7,477 bases of DNA, from NCBI GenBank assembly GCA_902796455.1, contig CADBPH010000025.1:1-7477 (forward strand), in the 5' to 3' direction. The DNA is from an uncultured Bacteroidia bacterium. Its GTDB lineage: Bacteria; Bacteroidota; Bacteroidia; Bacteroidales; UBA932. How positions within the stretch are numbered: position 1 is the stretch's first letter; every line of letters begins with the position of its first letter. The translations under genes and the position numbers were made by a program. Under the pieces are notes generated by a model, which had not been told where the DNA came from, ran no database searches, and worked only from the letters and a program-made list of their open reading frames with translations. Below are positions 1 through 6,634 of the stretch, piece by piece.

Positions 1-602
1 ATCCGGAAATAATCGTCCGTCCCCGGACGGTCTTCCAGGCGGACCGCGAACGAGATGCAGGGATAAATATCTTCATACTGACGGACATAGATTTTCTCCG
101 GGGTAACGGACAACACCTTCGGAGCCTCGGGGACAACCACCTCTGCATAGGCATGGTCATTCCCCCGCACCGCTTCAATCTTCACCTGGTCCCCCGGACG
201 GAACTGTACTTCCATCAGAAAAACCGTAGAGGGGCCATAAAGGACATACCGGTCCAGACCGGCCTCTTCCAGCATGCGCAGGGTCTCTTCCGTCGGCTTC
301 GATTCATAGTACCCATCGCCATTGACCCGCTCTTCCTTCGCCTGTACCCCTTCGGCCGCCAGCTTCCCATTCACGTAACAAAGGACACGTGCGCCCTCGG
401 CCCGGTCCACTTCGGCCACCCGGCTCACACCCACATACACCACATGCGTGGTCACATCCGTACGGAGATCCGCATTCAGCACCAGCAACTCCCGGTCATC
501 CTCCACGACGAACGGAATCTCGTTCTCACAGCCGGACACGCCGCACAGCAGCGCCGCGCCCGTGAGCAATATACCCAATCTCTTAATTATCAATCGCTTC
601 AT
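1..602 (-). CDS. DUF4249-like outer-membrane lipoprotein, partial (C-terminus beyond window)
   Basis: The frame is open from the ATG at 602-600 down to base 1, giving 200 complete codons with no stop; the rest lies outside the window. The N-terminus has two lysine/arginine clusters, a hydrophobic stretch (about residues 9-24) and a lipobox V-S-G-C with the lipidated cysteine at residue 25. The residues after the cysteine are acidic (C-E-N-E, then E-D-D a few residues later), which resembles the lipoprotein export signals that send Bacteroidota lipoproteins to the cell surface. What follows is a beta-rich sequence with alternating valines, as in DUF4249 proteins. The family assignment rests on this and on position: DUF4249 proteins usually sit directly downstream of this type of TonB-dependent receptor, here only 5 bp away, which suggests translational coupling. 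The molecular function of DUF4249 is not known; a role as an accessory or substrate-binding partner of the receptor is inference. No clear Shine-Dalgarno sequence precedes the start. Confidence 0.85.
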   Translation of the reverse strand, partial: MKRLIIKRLGILLTGAALLCGVSGCENEIPFVVEDDRELLVLNADLRTDVTTHVVYVGVSRVAEVDRAEGARVLCYVNGKLAAEGVQAKEERVNGDGYYESKPTEETLRMLEEAGLDRYVLYGPSTVFLMEVQFRPGDQVKIEAVRGNDHAYAEVVVPEAPKVLSVTPEKIYVRQYEDIYPCISFAVRLEDRPGTDDYFR

Positions 603-607
603 GGCAC

Positions 608-3058
608 TCAGAACTTAAAGGTATACCCGACAGAAGGGAGAATCGGAAGGATTGTAATCTTCTTCAGGGCCATCCGCGTCTGGTACACCTGCGCGGCCTC
701 GTCATACTCACTTTCCGTCGTAAAGAACACGAAATTCGGGTTCATCTGGTTATACATGTTATACACACTGATGTTCCACACGCTCTCGCCGTGGCGCTTC
801 TGCCGGTGGAAATTCACGCCGGCATTCAGACGGTGGCTGGGCGGCAGCCGGTAATTGTTGCGGCTCTGCACGAAATCCGCCGAACTCGTTCCGCCATACA
901 GGTCAATCACCACCGTTCTCCGCATCGGCAGCGTCGTCGTTCCGCCGGAAGCGAACGACCAGGTCAGATTGACATCCACCTTCTTGGAAAACTCATGATT
1001 CAGAGAGATATCCAGGCTGTGCCGGCGGTCATACTTATAGGGGAAACGGCGCCCCATGTTGATCTCGGGGAACTCCCGGTCGCTCTTGGCCAGCGTGTAG
1101 GCCACCCAGCCGGTTGTCTTGCCGGCCGTCTTCTGGATAAAGAATTCCAGCCCCATGGCACGGCCGCGGCCCATTTCCACTTTATTCTCCCAGCCGCCGC
1201 TGTTCCCCAGCACGATCGTGCCGTCCTTGTACTCCAGCAGGTTGTTCATGGCCTTCCAATAGCCTTCCACGGAGAACTCCCAGCCCTTGACGGCATCATA
1301 ATACACCCCGGCCGAATACTGGTCGGAGGTCACCGGACGGATATTCTTCGTGATCGGGACCCACAGGTCGATCGGAAGCGACAACTGCGCGGAAGAAAGC
1401 AGGTGGACATACTGCGCCATCCGGGCATACCCGGCCTTGAAGGACACACCCGCATCCAGGGAGTACTTGGCCGAAACGCGGGGTTGCAGGGATAGATAGT
1501 TCCGCCCGTCGGTCCGGAAAAGCGACAGATGCACTCCGGGATTGATTGTCAGGTGTTTCCCGATGGACATGTCATCTTCCACATAGACGGATATGTCATG
1601 GCCATGGTACCGTTTGTTGTCAATCAAGTGAAGGGTCGTATCGATCTGCGCCGACCCGGTCCCGAACTCCTGGTTGATCGTGGAAAGCGTCTCGGGAATG
1701 AACGTGTGGTAAATGTACTCCGCCCCGAACTTCACCAGATGCGAGGGCACCGGAGAATAGTCGAAATCCATCTTGGCGCCCCAATCCTGGATGCCGGAAT
1801 TGTAATTGATATCGAAGCGTTCGCTGTACGGAACCCCATTACGGGCTCCTTTTTCCGTCGAAGAAGAACCCATCCCCATCCGGTACCGGTTGTAGGACAG
1901 CGTCGCATTGGAGAACAGGCGGCTTCCGAAAATGTGATTCCAGCGGACGGAACCAACCGTATTGCCCCAGCGGATATCCATGCCGTCCCGCGAGGTATAC
2001 CGGTAATCGGACCGCGTATCGCCGTAATAACTGGTGCCCTCCCCTTTGTACTTCTCATAATACGTAAACACGTCCGCTCCGTTGTATGCACCGAAATACA
2101 GGCGGTCGGAACTGCCCAGACGCCAGGTCACCTTCCCGGTCAGGTCATAAAAGAAATAATTGTAATACTGATCCTTGAGCACCGCCTCGATGATCGGGGC
2201 ATACAGGGCCGTATGCATGCCGCGCGCACTCACCGAATAACTCAGTTTGTCCTTGATGACAGGCCCTTCCAGATGGAATTTGTCGCTGATCAGGCCGATG
2301 CCCAGGGAACCGTGCGTCTCTTTCATGTTCCCGTCATTCGTGCGGATGTCGATGATGCTGGAAATGCGTCCGCCGTACCGGGCCGGGAACGAGCCTTTGT
2401 ACAAAGTCACTTTCTTGACCGCTTCCGGCTGGAAGACCGAGAAAAGCCCCATCACATGGTCGACATTGTAAATGGGGACGCCATCCAGGAGAATCAAGTT
2501 CTCTTCCGGACAGCCACCCCGCACATACAGGCCGGCGAATCCTTCATTCCCGCCCTGTACGCCCGGCATCAGCTGAATCGCCTTCAGCACATCGGATTCG
2601 CCGAACAGCACCGGCGTATTCTGGATCTGTTTCAGGGGAACCTCCACCGCACCGAGATAGGAGGACTGGATACCGGCTTCCTTGCTGGCCACGACCGTGG
2701 CCTCGCTGATGGAGGCGGATGCATGCAACGTCACATCTACGGTGATTTCCGGCGCCGGCTCCAATGTCTTCACGACTTCTTCATATCCGACATAAGAATA
2801 GGTCAGCACCAGGGCTTCCCCTGGTTTCAATGTCCCTTCCGGGAGGGTAAGGGAATAGTAGCCGAAATTGTTCGTTACCGCACCGATCGGCTTTCCCTCA
2901 CGCCGGAGCAGCACACCCGCTCCGATCAGGGTCTCTCCGGATGCCGCGTCCGTAATGTATCCGCTGACAGTTATTTTCCCCACTGTCTGCGCCCCAAGCG
3001 GGAGCCCGGCCCACAACAGGGCCAGCACCGCCAGGACACACCTCAACTGCTTGCTCAT
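608..3058 (-). CDS. TonB-dependent outer-membrane receptor with carboxypeptidase-regulatory-like N-terminal domain
   Basis: This 816-residue protein probably imports an unknown ligand across the outer membrane using TonB/ExbBD energy. A signal peptide covers residues 1-23, with likely cleavage after L-G-A before Q24. Residues about 29-113 form a carboxypeptidase-regulatory-like (CarboxypepD_reg) beta-sandwich, with G-Y-I-T-D near the start and S-Y-V-G-Y-E near its end. The plug domain spans about 129-243 and holds the typical Y-V-R-G-G (178-182), L-L-D-G-V-P-I-Y-N (190-198) and Y-G-G-R (228-231) motifs. The remainder is a beta-barrel rich in aromatic residues, ending in phenylalanine (F816), as outer-membrane barrels do. 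There is no second plug-associated SusC signature and no SusD gene follows; a DUF4249-like lipoprotein follows instead, which sets this apart from a glycan-utilisation SusCD pair. The only cysteine in the mature protein is C183 in the plug. The start at 3058 is supported by the immediate signal peptide. The substrate cannot be read from the sequence. Confidence 0.95.
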   Translation of the reverse strand: MSKQLRCVLAVLALLWAGLPLGAQTVGKITVSGYITDAASGETLIGAGVLLRREGKPIGAVTNNFGYYSLTLPEGTLKPGEALVLTYSYVGYEEVVKTLEPAPEITVDVTLHASASISEATVVASKEAGIQSSYLGAVEVPLKQIQNTPVLFGESDVLKAIQLMPGVQGGNEGFAGLYVRGGCPEENLILLDGVPIYNVDHVMGLFSVFQPEAVKKVTLYKGSFPARYGGRISSIIDIRTNDGNMKETHGSLGIGLISDKFHLEGPVIKDKLSYSVSARGMHTALYAPIIEAVLKDQYYNYFFYDLTGKVTWRLGSSDRLYFGAYNGADVFTYYEKYKGEGTSYYGDTRSDYRYTSRDGMDIRWGNTVGSVRWNHIFGSRLFSNATLSYNRYRMGMGSSSTEKGARNGVPYSERFDINYNSGIQDWGAKMDFDYSPVPSHLVKFGAEYIYHTFIPETLSTINQEFGTGSAQIDTTLHLIDNKRYHGHDISVYVEDDMSIGKHLTINPGVHLSLFRTDGRNYLSLQPRVSAKYSLDAGVSFKAGYARMAQYVHLLSSAQLSLPIDLWVPITKNIRPVTSDQYSAGVYYDAVKGWEFSVEGYWKAMNNLLEYKDGTIVLGNSGGWENKVEMGRGRAMGLEFFIQKTAGKTTGWVAYTLAKSDREFPEINMGRRFPYKYDRRHSLDISLNHEFSKKVDVNLTWSFASGGTTTLPMRRTVVIDLYGGTSSADFVQSRNNYRLPPSHRLNAGVNFHRQKRHGESVWNISVYNMYNQMNPNFVFFTTESEYDEAAQVYQTRMALKKITILPILPSVGYTFKF

Positions 3059-3074
3059 TTCAATCTCTATTAAA

Positions 3075-3088
3075 TTCCCCGAGGGGAA
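3075..3088. repeat. 14-bp inverted repeat (TTCCCC-2 nt-GGGGAA)
   Basis: The plus strand reads TTCCCC, GA, GGGGAA: perfect 6-bp arms around a 2-bp centre. It lies 17-30 bp upstream of the receptor ATG. As DNA it could be a small operator. As RNA it could fold into a 5-bp stem with a 4-nt loop, followed by an A/U-rich stretch. Function is inferred; the symmetry is directly visible. Confidence 0.5.
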
Positions 3089-3104
3089 CAGTCAGGTTGT
3101 CAAA

Positions 3105-3133
3105 CCCCGGACAATCCATTTCCTTGCACGGGG
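3105..3133 (-). terminator. Possible weak hairpin terminator or attenuator after the peptidase gene
   Basis: Immediately after the peptidase stop codon the transcript reads CCCCG, a 19-nt loop, then CGGGG, followed by only three U residues. The 5-bp GC stem with a long loop and short U-run is a poor intrinsic terminator, so the call is tentative. The G4 arm could instead pair with the C4 arm of the 14-bp inverted repeat further downstream, which would suit an attenuator-like switch. Confidence 0.2.
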
Positions 3134-3134
3134 A

Positions 3135-5177
3135 TTATTGCCTTTTCAAATATTTCAGCCAAAATTCCCGGTTTGCCGCCTGGAAATGGGCACCCTGATA
3201 GCCACCATACCCATGCATGCCGTCCGGATACACCATCAATTCGAATTTCCTGCCGTGCCGCTGCAGTTCATCAACCAATTGCAACGTATTCTGGTAGTGC
3301 ACATTATCATCTCCCGTCCCATGCGTAATCTTCAGCATGACCGGCTCCGTACCCACGGGTTGCGCGCCAAACGTCACCGGATAATTCTTGGCGTGGGAAA
3401 CCGCCCGCGTGCGGGCATACCCGTCCGGATTATTCTGCGGCGTATCCATGAAACGCTCCGTATAATGCGTGTCATACAGGGCCCAGTCATACACACCGCC
3501 GCCGGCGATGCCGTAATGGAACGCATCACTGTGGTCCATCACCAGCAGGGCCGTCATCGTCCCGCCGAATGAAAATCCCTCGACACCGATCTTTTCTCCA
3601 TCCACATAAGGAAGTGCCTTGAAATACTCCGCCCACTGCACGAAATCCTGCACCTCGACCTCATCCAGGCGGCGATAGATCTGGTCCAGGCCCTCCCGGC
3701 CATTGTGGCCGGCAGCCCGGCAGTCCGCATAAACCTCGATGATCCCGTGCTGTGCCCACCAGTCGAAAATCCGCGGGGAATACCACCGCTCCGTCACGAC
3801 CGGATGGTCCGGTCCGCCGTAGATGTCCATGTGCACCGGATACTTTTTCGAGGGATCGAACCCGTCGGGATAAACGATGAATGCCGGCAAATCCAGCCCG
3901 TCACGGGTCTTCATCCAGACCAGCTGGGGCAGGCGCACCCGGGATTTGTCGAAATCCGGGCCGGCCAAGTCCGCCACTTTGTATGCACGCGTCTTCCTGC
4001 CGGAAGGACGGCTCTCGTTCAGCCAGACCTGCGTGGGCGTATCAAACGCGGACAGACTCACGACATAGTGTTTCCCGTCCGGCGAGAAACGGACCCGGTC
4101 CACATGCAACTCACTTGGAGTCAATGCCGTGATCACACCCTTGCGGTCGACCCGGTACAATCCCTTCCGGACCCGGGAATCCCGCTCGGCGACAAAGAAG
4201 ACATCTCCGGCCTTCTCGTCGACCTGCACGATGCTCATCCGCCAGTTCTTCCCGTCCGTCAGGCGGCGGAGCGTCTTGCCATCATAAGACAAGTAGTACA
4301 ACTGGTCCCATCCGGTCTCGAAACGCCGCACCATATACAGCCCCTTCTCGCCGAAAAACATGCCCTCAATCCAATCCAGCCATGTCGGATAGGTCTCGTG
4401 ATAAATATGTTCCTTTCCGCCGGTCGCGGCATCCACCCGGTACAGGTCCAGCGTATTCTGCGTGCGCGGTTCGCGGCTGACGAAAAAGCCCTGGCTGTCG
4501 CTGCCCCAGAAAGGCGTCCCGAAATACTGGTCCTCCTTCTCGTCGAAATCGGCCCAGACAATTTTATCCGGGTCGGAAAGGTCGATGATTCCGATCCGCA
4601 CCCAGGGGTTCGGTTCCCCGCATTTGGGGTACCGGGTCTGCTGCAGCGTCCCGTCCTGCCCCTTGGGCGAATAAATCGGGAACATCGGCACCAAGGAATT
4701 GTCAAAACGGTAGAATCCGATTTTTTTCGAGTCCGGCGACCACCAGAACGCCCGGTACCGCGACGGGCGGCCGAAGATTTCCTCATAGTAGACCCAGGAT
4801 GCATACCCGTTGAGTATCAAGTCCGAACCGTCGGAAGTCAGGCGCGTTTCCTTTCCCGAAGCAATATCCACGACGTACAGGTCCCCGCCACGCGTGAAGG
4901 CCAAGGCCGTGGAGTCCGGAGAATATGTCAGGTTCACGGCGCCCTCCGGATGCACGGGGAAGGTCGTGAAACGTTGCGGTGCCTGGATTCCCTCCTTGCG
5001 GGAAAAACCTTTCACGGAAACGGAAAAAGCACGCTTGTCCACGAAAGATCCGTCATAGGAGAACGCGACTTCCCCGTTATCCAGCCATTTCCAGGCGGCC
5101 GGAATCTGATTGTACTCCTGCGCGGACATGCTGGCGCACAAACTCCAGACCGTCAACAAGAAAAAAAATCGTTTCAT
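3135..5177 (-). CDS. Secreted S9 family serine peptidase, dipeptidyl peptidase IV type
   Basis: The 680-residue product should release X-Pro or X-Ala dipeptides from peptide N-termini in the periplasm or at the outer membrane. A signal peptide (1-19) ends in S-M-S-A before Q20; the cysteine at 14 does not fit a lipobox. Residues about 25-420 form the eight-bladed DPP IV beta-propeller, and about 425-680 the alpha/beta-hydrolase domain. Active-site features align with human DPP IV: nucleophile S536 in G-F-S-F-G, D623 in H-G-T-G-D-D-N-V-H, H655 in D-G-M-H-G, the double glutamate E132-E133 that anchors the substrate amino terminus, Y453 of the oxyanion hole in Y-G-G-P, and the S1 pocket residues W565, Y568 and Y572. 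The protein is somewhat shorter than the 720-766 residues usual in the family. It starts 8 bp after the helicase stop and ends 76 bp before the receptor gene. A related prolyl tripeptidyl peptidase is a less likely alternative. No type IX secretion tail is present. Confidence 0.93.
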   Translation of the reverse strand: MKRFFFLLTVWSLCASMSAQEYNQIPAAWKWLDNGEVAFSYDGSFVDKRAFSVSVKGFSRKEGIQAPQRFTTFPVHPEGAVNLTYSPDSTALAFTRGGDLYVVDIASGKETRLTSDGSDLILNGYASWVYYEEIFGRPSRYRAFWWSPDSKKIGFYRFDNSLVPMFPIYSPKGQDGTLQQTRYPKCGEPNPWVRIGIIDLSDPDKIVWADFDEKEDQYFGTPFWGSDSQGFFVSREPRTQNTLDLYRVDAATGGKEHIYHETYPTWLDWIEGMFFGEKGLYMVRRFETGWDQLYYLSYDGKTLRRLTDGKNWRMSIVQVDEKAGDVFFVAERDSRVRKGLYRVDRKGVITALTPSELHVDRVRFSPDGKHYVVSLSAFDTPTQVWLNESRPSGRKTRAYKVADLAGPDFDKSRVRLPQLVWMKTRDGLDLPAFIVYPDGFDPSKKYPVHMDIYGGPDHPVVTERWYSPRIFDWWAQHGIIEVYADCRAAGHNGREGLDQIYRRLDEVEVQDFVQWAEYFKALPYVDGEKIGVEGFSFGGTMTALLVMDHSDAFHYGIAGGGVYDWALYDTHYTERFMDTPQNNPDGYARTRAVSHAKNYPVTFGAQPVGTEPVMLKITHGTGDDNVHYQNTLQLVDELQRHGRKFELMVYPDGMHGYGGYQGAHFQAANREFWLKYLKRQ

Positions 5178-5196
5178 ATAGATTTTTATTTATTTA
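5178..5196 (-). promoter_or_regulatory. A/T-rich translation initiation region of the peptidase gene
   Basis: The minus strand just before the peptidase ATG is almost entirely A and T (TAAATAAATAAAAATCTAT), overlaps the helicase stop codon, and has no Shine-Dalgarno core. A-rich, unstructured leaders of this kind are common at Bacteroidota starts. Its contrast with the GC-rich surroundings supports the start at 5177. Confidence 0.35.
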
Positions 5197-6622
5197 CGAA
5201 TAACTCATCCTTGAAATTAACCAAGTATACCTGTTCCACGCCCCGGGTCAGGGCCGTGTACAGCCACTTCAAGTCATCCAGCGTCAGTTCCTCCTGCCAG
5301 AAAGGATTGTCGATGAATACACATTTCCACTGCCCGCCCTGCGATTTGTGGCAGGTGATCGCCCCGGCATACTTGAGCTGCAGGGCATTGTAGAACGGGT
5401 CCGACTTGATCGCATCATACCGCTTTTTCTTGGTGGACAGATGAGCATAATCCGCAGAAACGCCCTGATACAATGCATTCTGCTGCTCACTGGTCAAGGA
5501 CGCGGACTCCGCCTCCAGCGTATCCAGGCAAACCTTGGCGACCAACTCGACATTCCCGTAATCCGGGAAAGAGAGCCGGGCCTCGGCAAAATGCAGCCCG
5601 TAGCGCTCCTCGAAACGGGAGATCCGCAGCAGCGTCGCCATGTCCCCGTTGGCAATGTAATCCAATTCCTCCACCTCATCCACGAACTGGTAACAATTCT
5701 TCACGATCATCAACCGGTCTCCCCGGACCAACTGCTCTTCCTTGTACTGCACCTGGGCACGGATACCGGCATTGTACCGGTTCGCCCGCCGGTTGGAGCG
5801 GCACAGGACAATGGTTTCTTCTTCGCCCCAGCGGGAATACGCCTCCGTCAGGGTGTCCAGCAGTTCCCCGCCGCCGATCCGGACGATTTCCCCGCATCCC
5901 CGCACGTCCAGCCGGACCTCATCCAAGGTCAGGAAATCGTTCCGCCGGTCCGAGATCAAGCTCCGCAAACGGGTCGCATTCCGCAGGATACCGGACTCTT
6001 GCTGCTGCCGGACGACGGTCGTCAGGGTTTCGAACTGCACGCCGCCGGCAAAAGACATGTAATCCGGAGACAAGGCCGGACTGCAGTCCAGGCCGACCGG
6101 CGGCAACTGGGCGGCATCCCCGACCAGCAGCAACCGGCATCCCGCACCCGCACGGACAAAGCGGATCAGATCTTCCAGCAGATTGCCGGAGCCGAACTGT
6201 ACGCCGGAAGTGGACGCATCGATTCCGATCAGGGAAACCTCATCGACGACAAACAATGTATCCTTGGCCTTGTTCGGAGCCAGGGTGAACTGCCCGAGCC
6301 CGTCATCGCCCACCGAGCGCTGACGGTAAATATGCTTATGGATCGTGAATGCAGGCCGGTGCGTATAGGAGGCCAACACCTTGGCACTGCGCCCGGTCGG
6401 GGCCAGCAGCACACACGGCACTTCGAATTCACTCATGGCCGCGACCACCGCCGCAACCGCCGTTGTCTTGCCGGTACCCGCATACCCGTTGACCACCAGG
6501 ATGTCCCCCTCATCTTCCGTCAGGAACGCAGCCACATGGCGCAACAGACGCTCCTGGCAGGAGGTCGGCGAATAATCCAGCCGGGAAAGAAAACGCTTGT
6601 ACAGAAAACCACCCCGATCCAT
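5186..6622 (-). CDS. RecD-like superfamily 1B DNA helicase (short form)
   Basis: The 478-residue product is an ATP-dependent 5'-3' DNA helicase of the RecD/Dda type, cytoplasmic, with a probable role in DNA repair or replication-fork processing. Motifs appear in order: a Q-motif glutamine (Q23), Walker A G-Y-A-G-T-G-K-T (46-53), motif Ia A-P-T-G-R-S-A (74-80), Walker B V-V-D-E-V-S (125-130), motif III G-D-A-A-Q-L-P-P-V-G (168-177), motif IV region V-V-R-Q (203-206), N-G-D (325-327), and the UvrD_C_2 signatures C-H-K-S-Q-G (424-429) and T-A-L-T-R (456-460). It lacks the long N-terminal helix-hairpin-helix region of RecD2 proteins of about 740 residues, and no recB or recC lies beside it, so it is an orphan short form. 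The start at 6622 is supported because the helicase core begins within about 20 residues of it. It lies 12 bp downstream of trkH and 8 bp upstream of the peptidase gene, probably on one transcript. Confidence 0.93.
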   Translation of the reverse strand: MDRGGFLYKRFLSRLDYSPTSCQERLLRHVAAFLTEDEGDILVVNGYAGTGKTTAVAAVVAAMSEFEVPCVLLAPTGRSAKVLASYTHRPAFTIHKHIYRQRSVGDDGLGQFTLAPNKAKDTLFVVDEVSLIGIDASTSGVQFGSGNLLEDLIRFVRAGAGCRLLLVGDAAQLPPVGLDCSPALSPDYMSFAGGVQFETLTTVVRQQQESGILRNATRLRSLISDRRNDFLTLDEVRLDVRGCGEIVRIGGGELLDTLTEAYSRWGEEETIVLCRSNRRANRYNAGIRAQVQYKEEQLVRGDRLMIVKNCYQFVDEVEELDYIANGDMATLLRISRFEERYGLHFAEARLSFPDYGNVELVAKVCLDTLEAESASLTSEQQNALYQGVSADYAHLSTKKKRYDAIKSDPFYNALQLKYAGAITCHKSQGGQWKCVFIDNPFWQEELTLDDLKWLYTALTRGVEQVYLVNFKDELFVNK

Positions 6623-6634
6623 GCCCCCCGAACG

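Larger units (their letters stand above)
3059..3134 (-). promoter_or_regulatory. Intergenic leader upstream of the receptor gene
   Basis: These 76 bp separate the peptidase stop codon from the receptor start, and form the only gap over 12 bp in the window. A receptor promoter could lie here. In the minus-strand reading a TTTG box (3104-3101) could serve as a Bacteroidota -33 element, but I find no matching TAnnTTTG -7 box at the expected spacing, so the promoter is not demonstrated. The leader contains two C4/G4 inverted repeats that could pair in alternative ways. The 20 bases before the start are A/T-rich, as is usual for translation starts in this phylum. Confidence 0.35.

Noticed and set aside
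153..854. Plus-strand open frame of 233 codons at the left end
   Set aside because: It covers the lipoprotein/receptor junction on the opposite strand and its sequence shows no protein-like features. The minus-strand lipoprotein frame, with lipobox and signal sequence, is far better supported.
1529..3073. Plus-strand open frame of 514 codons opposite the receptor gene
   Set aside because: It lies fully antisense to a well-supported receptor gene, its translation is rich in H, R, P and Q with no domain, signal or motif, and it is explained by GC-rich codon use on the other strand.
3098..3103. TTGACA hexamer (minus strand) as a sigma-70-like -35 box
   Set aside because: No -10-like hexamer occurs at 16-18 bp spacing, and Bacteroidota promoters use TTTG/TAnnTTTG elements instead.
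3705..5393. Plus-strand open frame of 562 codons opposite the peptidase gene
   Set aside because: It is antisense to the DPP IV-type gene and crosses into the end of the helicase gene, has low-complexity shadow-like composition, and contains no recognisable protein features.
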